Origin: SHLQ01 sp964517125
GTDB taxonomy: Bacteria > Actinomycetota > Acidimicrobiia > Acidimicrobiales > SHLQ01
Assembly (NCBI GenBank): GCA_964517125.1
Contig: CAZFBD010000002.1
Span: 1 to 64,000, forward strand
Direction of reading: 5' to 3'
DNA length: 64,000 nt
Shown here: one piece after another, positions 1 through 7,424 of the stretch
Layout of the letters: each line of letters begins with the position of its first letter
How positions within the stretch are numbered: position 1 is the first letter of the stretch
The notes under the pieces: generated by a model
The model's input: the letters and a program-made list of their open reading frames with translations, nothing else
The model's database searches: none
Told to the model about the DNA's origin: nothing
Position numbers and translations under genes: made by a program

Positions 1-62
1 CGAACTCGCACCAGACACCACCGTTCGCAACGCAACCCGCAGGGTTGCCGCTCACGATACTT

Positions 63-151
63 GGGGTCGCGTCTCACTTGTCACCTTCGGGGTGATACCT
101 GGGGTCGCGTCTCACTCGTCACCTTTAGGGTGATGGACGAGACGCGACCCC
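63..151. repeat. Direct/inverted GGGGTCGCGTCTC repeat cluster
   Basis: Two direct copies of a 33-bp unit lie at 63-95 and 101-133; by eye 30 of 33 positions agree. Each begins GGGGTCGCGTCTCAC and ends with a small hairpin, TCACC..GGTGA. A third partial copy is inverted, GAGACGCGACCCC at 139-151, so 101-113 can pair with 139-151 over 13 bp around the inner hairpin. I see no credible gene across it. The array sits at the window edge and may continue upstream. Confidence 0.75.
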
Positions 152-205
152 ACGTGTCAGCTTCATGGGCCGTTGCCTGTCACGGGGCTCGGCTAGCGTT
201 TTCGC

Positions 206-700
206 ATGGCGGAGCTTTTGCGAAGTGGACCTCACCTTTTGGACCGGCGGTGGAGCCGTTCTCGTAGTGAGCGGATCATTGCGGCACCTGCTGCAGCGAT
301 TTGGGAGGTCGTCAGCGACCATGCCGAGCGAACCAGCTGGTACCCGGCGTGTGATTCGTTCGAGCCGCTGGACGCCCAGACCAGCGGCGTGGGGGCCACC
401 TTCGCTGAGAAGGAGTGGCTCTGGACGTCCACGAGCGAGATTGCGGTGTGGGATGAGCACGAACGCATTGGCTGGAACACGACCACGTTGAATTTCCCCG
501 GACTGCTCTCCGGGCTGTACACCGAACTCCACATCGACGACCGGGGCGAATCCAGTCTGGTGAGCCTCACCGCCGGGTTCTCGTTTGGATTGCTCGGTTG
601 GCTGCTCGTTGCCTACACCTACCCGCAGATGTTCGGAACCCTGTTCGTCGACCATCGGAGCGCGCTTCGCCGGCTGGAGCAGATCGTCACGACGGCCTGA
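206..700 (+). CDS. SRPBCC (START-like) family protein
   Basis: This 164-residue protein has the outline of the SRPBCC/polyketide-cyclase helix-grip fold. There is an N-terminal strand with the typical APAAAIWEVVSD segment (residues 27-38), a tryptophan-rich middle and an amphipathic C-terminal helix (HRSALRRLEQIV). Members bind hydrophobic ligands in a cavity; the ligand cannot be told from sequence. A hydrophobic run near residues 125-140 may line the cavity or touch membrane. The ATG at 206 is the first in frame and has no clear Shine-Dalgarno, so a shorter start is possible. It stands alone between the edge repeat and the AAA ATPase gene. Confidence 0.7.
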   Translation: MAELLRSGPHLLDRRWSRSRSERIIAAPAAAIWEVVSDHAERTSWYPACDSFEPLDAQTSGVGATFAEKEWLWTSTSEIAVWDEHERIGWNTTTLNFPGLLSGLYTELHIDDRGESSLVSLTAGFSFGLLGWLLVAYTYPQMFGTLFVDHRSALRRLEQIVTTA

Positions 701-740
701 GGCAGCGTGCCGGTGCCGTTGCTAACAGTGTCAGTACATG

Positions 741-758
741 TTGTTAGAATTCTAACAA
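741..758. promoter_or_regulatory. Perfect 18-bp palindrome, candidate operator
   Basis: TTGTTAGAATTCTAACAA is a perfect inverted repeat with 9-bp arms, centred at 749/750. It ends 22 bp before the ATG of the AAA ATPase gene. It is AT-rich in GC-rich surroundings and contains TAGAAT (745-750), a plausible -10 element. Seen: the palindrome and its position. Inferred: a dimeric regulator binds over the promoter. Confidence 0.55.
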
Positions 759-780
759 GTGACAAAAAGGCGGCGAACAC

Positions 781-1914
781 ATGTTGAACAACCCCTTTCG
801 GCCGGGCTTCGGTTCGTGGCCTCCGTCGTTCGTCGGCCGCGAACACGTGGAGCTGCTCTTCGGCGAAGGCCTGTCGAATGGTCCGGGTAGCCGGTACCAC
901 AACTCGTTGGTCACCGGAGCACGCGGCCTCGGCAAGACCGTTCTTCTGGCAGCATTCCGCGACATCGCGGAAGCACGCGGATACCGCACGATCGCCGTCG
1001 ACGCGAACGACGGCATGATCCGGCGGATCGTCCGAGATCTGCTGCTCCTCCAGGACGAGCTGGCCGAAACCGGACGGTGGAAGCTCAGCAAGGCGCAGCT
1101 TGGTGCCAGCGCCGGGGTGGCCCGGGCCCACATGGACTTCACCAGAACCGATGCCTCCTCGACGTTCGCCGACGATCCAGCGACTGCGCTGAAGCCACTG
1201 CTCGAACAGGTCACGGCCCACGTCGTCGAACGAGGAGGCGCCGGTCTACTCCTGACGGTCGACGAAATGCATGCCGCCAAGCCTGCAGAACTCGAACGGC
1301 TCGGCAACGACCTCCAGCACGTGCAGGAAGTCGCGTTTGCAGGCGCCGCCCTCCCAAGCATCGTCGATCAGATCTTTGGCGAACGGGGCGCAACCTTCTT
1401 CAGCAGAATTGCCCGGTTCGAGCTGGAGCCCCTCACCACGGCCGAATCCATGGAAGCGCTGTGCCCTCCGTTCGATGAGGCTGCCATCGCCTACGAGCGG
1501 GCGCAGATGACCCGCGCCGCCGACCGCACGCTCGGCTACCCGTACCTCGTGCAACTGCTCGGGTACGAGATCTGGCATCGGCTTGAGCCCGACAGCAGCA
1601 TCGACGAACCCCTGATCGACGAGGCCCACGAGGCCGCCCACCAGCAATCGATCCTCGATGTACTCCAACCAACCTGGAGACAATTGTCGCCGTCGTCCAA
1701 GCGAGTGCTGCACATCGTCGCCGAGGATTCGCACGGACAGGCAACGGTCCGAGAGATCCGGGAACGACTCGACAAGTCGAGCTCCTGGGTCTCGGTTTAC
1801 CGGTCCAGGCTCATCACGTCGGGCATCTTGCGTTCGGCCGGGCGAGGCGTCGTGGAACTCACCGGCGGCGAGCGGGCCGCCCAGTGGATCCGAGAGCAGA
1901 TCGAAGACGACTGA
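781..1914 (+). CDS. AAA-family ATPase with C-terminal winged helix
   Basis: This 377-residue protein has a P-loop GARGLGKT (residues 46-53) and a Walker B LLLTVDE (156-162) followed by MH. Residues around 300-365 look like a winged-helix DNA-binding domain (ATVREIRERLDKSSSWVSVY, then a recognition-helix-like SRLITSGILRSAGRG). This matches stand-alone archaeal-type ATPases of the Orc1/Cdc6-like or STAND-like groups, which usually couple nucleotide binding to DNA contacts. The ATG follows a short leader carrying the 741-758 palindrome, which may be its operator. The 3' end overlaps the convergent HAD gene by 56 bp. The cellular role is unknown. Confidence 0.75.
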   Translation: MLNNPFRPGFGSWPPSFVGREHVELLFGEGLSNGPGSRYHNSLVTGARGLGKTVLLAAFRDIAEARGYRTIAVDANDGMIRRIVRDLLLLQDELAETGRWKLSKAQLGASAGVARAHMDFTRTDASSTFADDPATALKPLLEQVTAHVVERGGAGLLLTVDEMHAAKPAELERLGNDLQHVQEVAFAGAALPSIVDQIFGERGATFFSRIARFELEPLTTAESMEALCPPFDEAAIAYERAQMTRAADRTLGYPYLVQLLGYEIWHRLEPDSSIDEPLIDEAHEAAHQQSILDVLQPTWRQLSPSSKRVLHIVAEDSHGQATVREIRERLDKSSSWVSVYRSRLITSGILRSAGRGVVELTGGERAAQWIREQIEDD

Positions 1915-2968
1915 CCGATTGATCGGCGACCTCGGTCGCCCCGTCTTCGGCCGGCCCGGCGACGAGCTCGAGGATCTCTTCGGGTCGCTCGATGATTCGC
2001 TCTGCTCCGGCAGCGAGCAGCCGAGGCGCCAACGGTGGCCGGGCATGTGATCCGCCGATGAAGCCGGCGACGCGCATTCCAGCGGCAACGCCGGCCGTGA
2101 CGCCGGGAACGCTGTCCTCAATGACGAGACACTGCCCAGGTTGCACGCCGACCACCGATGCAGCGTGCAGGTACAGGTCGGGCGCCGGCTTGGGATGTGC
2201 GACCATCTCCGAGGAGAACACCCAGCCGTCACGGAACGAACCGACCAACCCGGTGACGCCGAGCGAGATCTCCAGCCGTTCGACATCGCTGTTGGAGCCA
2301 ACACAGATCTTCATGGATCGTTCGACGAGCCCGGTGAGGGTGCCGGCGATACCGGGAACGGGTTGAAGACGAGCCGGAAAGGCGGCCAGGACCGTTTCCT
2401 CGAAGTCCAGGACCGTTTGCGGGGGCGGCCCACCGAAGTCCTCGGTGAGTGACGTGACGATCTGTTCGTGGGACCTGCCAATGAAACGATCGCCGACATC
2501 TTCCACCGTGATTTCCACGCCCGCATCCCGAATGAGCTCCGCAATGATGGTGATCGAGAGCAACTCAGAATCCACCAGAACGCCATCGCAGTCGAAGATG
2601 ACCAGCTCGATGTCCGCTGGCACAACGGGCGTTTCCCGCCCCTCGGCGAACGCAACGAGGGCCTTGTCGAAGCTGTCCACCGCCGTTCGACAGCGCTCCA
2701 CCTCGACATCGGCGGCGCCACCAGCGTGCTTGGCCAGACCGTTGAGGAGCGAGCGAAGCACCGGAACCGTCGCCTGACCGACCGACCACATCCGGCGGCT
2801 GGGAGCGCCCTGCCGAAGTTCCAGGTCGACCTGGTCAAGGTCGCTCAGACTCGAGTGGGCGTTCACGACGAGCGTGGTGTCCATGTCGGCGCCCGAGCGC
2901 TCGACCGCGTCGAGCACTGCTCGAAGTTCGTAGCGCACCAGCTGCAGCGCACGATGCAGTGGGGTCAC
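1859..2968 (-). CDS. HAD-superfamily hydrolase with ~120-residue N-terminal extension
   Basis: Residues from about 120 form a class IA HAD phosphatase of the beta-phosphoglucomutase type. Motif I is DCDGVLVDSE (126-135), motif II lies in KICVGSNSDVERL, the motif III lysine is in HPKPAPDLY and motif IV is CLVIEDSVPGV. The likely reaction is hydrolysis or mutation of a phosphorylated sugar; the substrate is unknown. The first ~120 residues are not part of a HAD fold and I do not recognise them. I chose the GTG at 2968 because an upstream 16-codon reading frame ends there with a GTGA overlap; in-frame GTG codons at 3013 and 3022 are alternatives. The 3' end runs into the convergent ATPase gene. 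Confidence 0.75.
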   Translation of the reverse strand: MTPLHRALQLVRYELRAVLDAVERSGADMDTTLVVNAHSSLSDLDQVDLELRQGAPSRRMWSVGQATVPVLRSLLNGLAKHAGGAADVEVERCRTAVDSFDKALVAFAEGRETPVVPADIELVIFDCDGVLVDSELLSITIIAELIRDAGVEITVEDVGDRFIGRSHEQIVTSLTEDFGGPPPQTVLDFEETVLAAFPARLQPVPGIAGTLTGLVERSMKICVGSNSDVERLEISLGVTGLVGSFRDGWVFSSEMVAHPKPAPDLYLHAASVVGVQPGQCLVIEDSVPGVTAGVAAGMRVAGFIGGSHARPPLAPRLLAAGAERIIERPEEILELVAGPAEDGATEVADQSVSRLRSALGSTGRPARRR

Positions 2969-3103
2969 GCGGAGGGCCCAACGGCCGGGTTCTGGGTGAA
3001 GGTTTCCTCGGACATGCCCCACAAGAGTAGGCGTGGTTGACTTGGCAATCCATGGCCGCCCGCAAAGATCTCTGCCCAGTCCAGCTGCCCCACACGCTTG
3101 CCG

Positions 3104-4255
3104 ATGATTGAGGACGAGCGACTTCAGCGGCTGCGCGAAACGATGGCCAGCGCCGACGTCCCCGCGGTATTGACCGCGGACCCAATCAATCTGTTCTACG
3201 CCACTGGCGCCCGCAACATGACGGTCTTCTCCATGATGGGTGCCGCCCGGTTCGCCTTCATCCCACTCGAGGGACCCGTGGTCGTGTGGGAGTTCGCTGG
3301 AGCCGAACACCTCACTGCGTCCTCCCCCATCATTTCCGAGACCCGGACCGCTCCGGGAATCACCGCAGTCAGCGGCCCCAGCCACCTCGTCGAGATCGCC
3401 ACGTTCGCAGCGGAAGTTCACGATCTCATGGCGGGGACCGGCGAGACGCGGCTGGCGGTGGAACGGTTTGATCATCCGGCGACCGATGCGCTGAGGTCGA
3501 CTGGGCTCACGCTCCTGTCGGCAACCGAGACATTCTGCGCCGCTCGGGCGGTGAAGACACCAGCGGAGATCGATGCGATGACCGACGCCATGGCGTCGAT
3601 GATCGGTGCCGTCGAGTCGATGCGATCCACCCTTGCGCCCGGCCGGACCGAGGTTGAGGTGTGGGCGGAGCTCCATCGTTCGCTCATTGCCGACAACGGC
3701 GAGTACATCTCCACGCGCCTCGCCCAGGCGGGGCATCGGACCTTCCCCTACTTCAACGAGGCCGGCACAACAGTGGTTGGCAACGGTGACCTGTTCTGCA
3801 TCGACACCGACGCAATCGGCCGCCACGGCTACGGCGTGGACTTCTCTCGAACGTTCGTGTGTGGAGACAGACCACCGTCCAACACCCAGCAGACCCTGCA
3901 TGCACTCGCGCTTGAACAACTCCAGCACAATGCAGCGCTACTGGCGCCCGGACGAAGCTTCGAGTCGTTCGCGCAGAATGCATGGGAGGCTCCGCCCCGC
4001 TTTCGCGAACACGGCTATTTCTGCCTGGCGCACGGACTTGGCCTGAGCGGCGAGCACCCTTACGTCCCCCGTTCCAATGCCACATCAGCCTTTCCCCTAC
4101 CAGGACACTTCGAGCCGGGCATGGTCATCTGCGTCGAGAGCTACATCGGCGATCCGGACAGCCGCCAGGGCGCAAAGGTCGAGGACCAGTTCCGAATCAC
4201 GGAGACCGGATCGGTTCTCATGAGCACCATGGCGCACGGCCTCACCACAGGCTGA
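3104..4255 (+). CDS. M24 metallopeptidase-fold protein, DddP-like metal site
   Basis: This 383-residue creatinase/pita-bread protein has an N-terminal domain and a C-terminal metal-binding domain. Candidate ligands are Asp234 and Asp236 (DTD), Asp246 (VDFSRT), His310 (AHGLGLSG), Glu345 (VESYIG) and Glu360 (KVEDQ), with Tyr305 before the histidine. These spacings (2, 10, 64, 35, 15; Tyr at His minus 5) equal those I recall for the DMSP lyase DddP (D295, D297, D307, H371, E406, E421, Y366). However, the position of the DddP general base Asp377 (His+6) is Gly here. The protein is also shorter than DddP (~445). It is therefore a DddP relative or an Xaa-Pro-type enzyme with unknown substrate. ATG 3104 is used; an in-frame TTG lies at 3098. 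A cupin gene follows. Confidence 0.75.
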   Translation: MIEDERLQRLRETMASADVPAVLTADPINLFYATGARNMTVFSMMGAARFAFIPLEGPVVVWEFAGAEHLTASSPIISETRTAPGITAVSGPSHLVEIATFAAEVHDLMAGTGETRLAVERFDHPATDALRSTGLTLLSATETFCAARAVKTPAEIDAMTDAMASMIGAVESMRSTLAPGRTEVEVWAELHRSLIADNGEYISTRLAQAGHRTFPYFNEAGTTVVGNGDLFCIDTDAIGRHGYGVDFSRTFVCGDRPPSNTQQTLHALALEQLQHNAALLAPGRSFESFAQNAWEAPPRFREHGYFCLAHGLGLSGEHPYVPRSNATSAFPLPGHFEPGMVICVESYIGDPDSRQGAKVEDQFRITETGSVLMSTMAHGLTTG

Positions 4256-4283
4256 CAGCGCACGACCGAGCTAGTGTCGGGCC

Positions 4284-4610
4284 ATGAGCGACACACCTGC
4301 AGGCTGGACCTTCACCGACTCGACGCAAATGCCGTGGGCCCCCATGGGCGAGGGCATCACCATGAAGACCCTTGGCGTGGCCGACGGCCGAATGATCGCA
4401 AGCTTCCAGTTTCAACCCGGCTACGTGGGCGGCGTGCATGATCACACCGACGCGGAATTCACGTACATCCTCGAAGGCTCGCTCATCTCACAGGGTGTCC
4501 TGATGAAGGCAGGGCATGCCTACGCGGTCGAGGCCGGCACGACCCACGACGACTTTCGGACCGAGACCGGCTGCACGCTCGTGAGCGTCTTCCCAATTCC
4601 GGGTTCCTGA
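4284..4610 (+). CDS. Small single-domain cupin
   Basis: This 108-residue protein is one cupin barrel. Motif 1 reads HDHTDAEFTYILEGS, giving two His and one Glu as likely metal ligands, and motif 2 contains AGTTHDDF with the third His. Such small cupins bind Fe, Mn, Zn or Ni and include isomerases, dioxygenases, lyases and sensors, so no reaction can be assigned. It begins 28 bp after the M24 gene on the same strand and may be co-transcribed. Some DMSP lyases are cupins, but I see no specific evidence for that activity here. Confidence 0.8.
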   Translation: MSDTPAGWTFTDSTQMPWAPMGEGITMKTLGVADGRMIASFQFQPGYVGGVHDHTDAEFTYILEGSLISQGVLMKAGHAYAVEAGTTHDDFRTETGCTLVSVFPIPGS

Positions 4611-4656
4611 TCAACCAGAGGAGCCGCCACGGCTCCAATGCGATGTGACGGCAGCG

Positions 4657-5271
4657 TCAACCGGCCGCAATGACCTGATCGGTCGTGTTGATGGCGCTGA
4701 ATCGGTCGGCCAAGGCGGCGAGCGCCGCCTCGTGAACAAGCTCGGCACCGACTGGCTCACCGCCGGTTGCTGAGGGAAGCGCCCGGCTCGCTGTGGCGTC
4801 GGCCACGACCGTCGTCTCGTAGCCCAGGTCGAGGGCGGCACGTGCAGTGCTGCTCACGCACATGTGGGTCATGAAACCGCAGATGATGAGGTGCGGTCGG
4901 CCGATACCGGCCAGGTGGTTCTGAAGCCCAGTGTGGGTGAACGAGTTCGGCAGACCCTTCCCCAGGACGGTCTCGTCCTCCAGCGGTGCGACTGCGGGAA
5001 AGATCCGGCCACCTCGGGCCGGATCGAAAGCCCGACCCGGCGAGCCTTCGTGGGCGATGTGGATGACCTCGCCGCCAACCGTTCGGGCCCGTTCGAGCAG
5101 CAACGCACAGTTGGCGAGTGCCGGAAGAAGGCCAGGTAGTGTGAGCGCTCCCTCGGCCCCGTACTCGAGCTGTGCGTCGACGATGATGAGCACGGCGTCG
5201 TCCATGGGCCCGTACGCGGGCGGGAGTCCGGCCGCTGCTCGCAGGGTGAATGGCAGGTCCTCGGTGCTCAT
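4657..5271 (-). CDS. Isochorismatase-family cysteine hydrolase
   Basis: This 204-residue protein has the family's triad. Asp is in VLIIVDAQLEY, Lys in VLGKGLPNSF and the nucleophilic Cys in GFMTHMCVSSTARAALD, preceded by a cis-peptide-type sequence. Family members hydrolyse isochorismate, nicotinamide, N-carbamoylsarcosine, ureidoacrylate or related amides. The MTHMCVSSTAR form is common in the unassigned branch. The gene converges on the cupin and lies downstream of the SDR on the same strand, with a gap of about 58 bp. The ATG at 5271 gives the usual family length. Confidence 0.85.
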   Translation of the reverse strand: MSTEDLPFTLRAAAGLPPAYGPMDDAVLIIVDAQLEYGAEGALTLPGLLPALANCALLLERARTVGGEVIHIAHEGSPGRAFDPARGGRIFPAVAPLEDETVLGKGLPNSFTHTGLQNHLAGIGRPHLIICGFMTHMCVSSTARAALDLGYETTVVADATASRALPSATGGEPVGAELVHEAALAALADRFSAINTTDQVIAAG

Positions 5272-5329
5272 GCCCGAACCCTAACCCTGACGGCGTCACG
5301 CAGAAAGCTGATGCGCACCCTGCAGTCGC

Positions 5330-6091
5330 TCAGCGGGCGCTGAACCCGGCGTCGATCGGCAGAACGGCTCCGGTGACACCGGCCGCGGCTTCGGAACACA
5401 ACCATCCGATTCCGGCGGCGATCTCGCTGGCGTCGAGGACGCGTTGATCGATCTGCTGATCGACGAGGCCCGCAGCGTCGGGAAGGTCGTACACACGACG
5501 GCTCGGTTCAAGAAGCGCCGTGTTCGTGGTGCCGGGCTCGACCACGTTTGCCGTGACGCCCGTGTTCGCCAACTCAGCAGCCAAGCTCTGCACGAGCGCG
5601 ACCACGCCGGCTTTCGACGCGGCATACGTGGCGAGCCGAGGGGTTGCCCGCCCGGCGGTGGCTGATCCGACCGCGACAAAGCGCCCACGGCGCGGCGTGT
5701 CTGCGTTCAACAAGGCGGGAACTGCGGCGCGGGCCAGGTTTGCAACCCCACCGAGGTTCACGGCCAATTGCACATCGATCGCATCAGCTTCGGTTTTCCA
5801 CACAGGCTCGCCACCCACGAGAACGCCAGCGGCTGCGATGGCGGCATGCAGCGGCTCGTTTCCGACGGCAGCACGAAGATCGGCCACGCTGCGAACATCT
5901 CCGATGACCGCTTCCCCGCCAGTGGTGGCGGCGAGGCCATGGAGCTCATCGGCGGTTGCGAGCGGGTACGACACGTCGGCGTCGTCGGAGCACCGGTCGA
6001 ACAGCACCAGTTCCCAGCCGGCATCGGCGAGGTGCTGTGCCGTCGCCGCTCCAATTCCCCGAGCGGCTCCCGTGATCAGTGCGCGTGGCAT
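5330..6091 (-). CDS. SDR oxidoreductase, mycofactocin-associated type
   Basis: This 253-residue Rossmann protein has the cofactor motif TGAARGIG near the N-terminus and the catalytic Ser...Tyr-x3-Lys (GSATAGRATPRLATYAASK). After the second strand it carries a short insertion, DRCSDDADVSYPLATADEL. From memory, the YPLAT[AP]-D/E-L insertion marks SDRs that work as nicotinoproteins with the peptide-derived redox cofactor mycofactocin (TIGR04504/TIGR03971-like). It probably oxidises an alcohol or carbonyl compound; the substrate is unknown. No mycofactocin biosynthesis gene is in this window. The gene heads the minus-strand pair with the isochorismatase-like hydrolase. Confidence 0.8.
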   Translation of the reverse strand: MPRALITGAARGIGAATAQHLADAGWELVLFDRCSDDADVSYPLATADELHGLAATTGGEAVIGDVRSVADLRAAVGNEPLHAAIAAAGVLVGGEPVWKTEADAIDVQLAVNLGGVANLARAAVPALLNADTPRRGRFVAVGSATAGRATPRLATYAASKAGVVALVQSLAAELANTGVTANVVEPGTTNTALLEPSRRVYDLPDAAGLVDQQIDQRVLDASEIAAGIGWLCSEAAAGVTGAVLPIDAGFSAR

Positions 6092-6116
6092 GGCCGGACC
6101 CTAGCGTCGCAGGGCG

Positions 6117-7025
6117 TCACGGCTCCAGAATGGAGAAGCGCTGCGTGCCGTACGTGAGGTTGCCGCTGAGCGCCACACCGACCCCGAGTTGGTGGTAGCT
6201 CTCCCGCAGGATGTTCTGACGATGGCCGGAGCTGTTCATCCACTGGTCCATCATTTCGGCGGCGTGCTGGCGTGCTGTTGCCGTGGTGCGGGCTCCCAGC
6301 CAGTAGTTCTGCGCGATGTTCTCGCCAACATGCCAATCCAGGTTCGGGTCGTGCTGGAACGTGGAGCTCGTGGACAGGTGGCTGGACCACCCCCGGCTTC
6401 CGTTGTCGAGCGAGGTGTTCTCGGTGAGCGGCGCCACGCCAGCCTTGGAGCGTTCCACATTCACCAGCCGGATGATCTCGTCTTCCATGGCGGCAACCCA
6501 TTGCGTGGCACCAATCGGCTGGTGCACATCGACCTGATCGTTCTCTTGTACCGCGGCAGCCTTGCCATTGATCGTCTCACAGGTCATCGAGGCGGCATCA
6601 TCGATGCATCGGTCGGCGCCGCGACCTCCCACGATCTCATCCTCGCCGAACCCGCCCTTCAGCAGGTCGTTCCCTCCGCCGCCGAGCAGCATGTCCGGGC
6701 CGGTTCCACCAACCATCCGGTCGACGCCACCCTCGCCACGAATGAGGTCACGGCCGCGACCTCCGTAGATCACGTCTCGCCCACCGCCACCGCAGATGAT
6801 GTCATTGCCGGCCAAGCCCCGGATGACATCTCGACCCGGCGTTCCAACGATCACATCGTCGCCGCTTGTTCCGGTGACGATGACCCGTCGCCCGTCATTT
6901 CGGGGCGTCGCCACGTGTGTGGCCCGATGCCCGTCACAGGTCACGACTGCTGCAGCTGCAGGGCTGGCGCTGGACAAGATGCTTGCCAGAAGAGCGGTCA
7001 GGATCAGCAGGAGACGGGGCTTCAT
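6117..7025 (-). CDS. Secreted Cys-framed RTX-like module + CAP/SCP domain
   Basis: This 302-residue protein has a signal peptide (residues 1-26, cleavage after SPAAAA). A glycine/aspartate-rich hemolysin-type calcium-binding array (about 50-138) is framed by Cys30, Cys78, Cys140 and Cys149. A CAP/SCP domain (about 178-302) contains HVGENIAQNYW, a helix with MMDQWMNSSGHRQNIL, and a C-terminal strand. Bacterial CAP domains are secreted and mostly of unknown activity. The RTX-like part should fold on calcium outside the cell. The start at 7025 is the ATG that opens the signal peptide. Three other proteins in the window share the N-terminal module. Confidence 0.85.
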   Translation of the reverse strand: MKPRLLLILTALLASILSSASPAAAAVVTCDGHRATHVATPRNDGRRVIVTGTSGDDVIVGTPGRDVIRGLAGNDIICGGGGRDVIYGGRGRDLIRGEGGVDRMVGGTGPDMLLGGGGNDLLKGGFGEDEIVGGRGADRCIDDAASMTCETINGKAAAVQENDQVDVHQPIGATQWVAAMEDEIIRLVNVERSKAGVAPLTENTSLDNGSRGWSSHLSTSSTFQHDPNLDWHVGENIAQNYWLGARTTATARQHAAEMMDQWMNSSGHRQNILRESYHQLGVGVALSGNLTYGTQRFSILEP

Positions 7026-7169
7026 ACCCCAGTGGTGCGGCACGTTTGCACACAACCTTTAGCAAACCGCAACACAAACGACATCCAAAAGGGGCCGGTG
7101 GACTATCCAGCATCCGCCGCGTCCCCCCGATATCTCGGTCGACTACCTACTGCGGAATTGACGGCGATC

Positions 7170-7388
7170 ATGACGACTGAGAACAACGGCGATCGGGCTT
7201 CCCTGCCCCAAGTGATGGGAGAGCTGTGCGACCCCTATCAGTCCCGCCCCATCTACCCGGGCGACAAGCGCAAAGAACACATCGACTGCCCCGGATGGTG
7301 GCCAGAACGTGGAACACCGCAGAGCAAGGGAATCGTGTGCAGTTGTGCCTGCCACGTCAACGATCCCGCCGGCCCCAAGACGGCCTGA
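7170..7388 (+). CDS. Small cysteine-rich protein (72 aa)
   Basis: Translation from the ATG at 7170 gives 72 residues with five cysteines and a histidine: Cys20, Cys40, Cys57, Cys59, Cys61 and His62 (the end reads VCSCACH). The segment CPGWWPERG and the Cys-x-Cys-x-Cys-His cluster suggest a small zinc- or other metal-binding fold. There is no signal peptide or membrane segment. I do not recognise the family. It is divergent from the RTX-CAP gene, with a 144-bp gap that should hold both promoters, and it converges on the sulfatase gene. Confidence 0.6.
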   Translation: MTTENNGDRASLPQVMGELCDPYQSRPIYPGDKRKEHIDCPGWWPERGTPQSKGIVCSCACHVNDPAGPKTA

Positions 7389-7424
7389 CCCAACCCGACC
7401 CGGGGACGCGCTCGTCGGACCGGC

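Noticed and set aside
3104..4610. A DMSP catabolism cluster made of a DddP-like protein and a cupin
   Set aside because: The catalytic Asp of DddP is missing and the cupin is generic, so I do not assign the pathway; only the metal-site match is kept as a finding.
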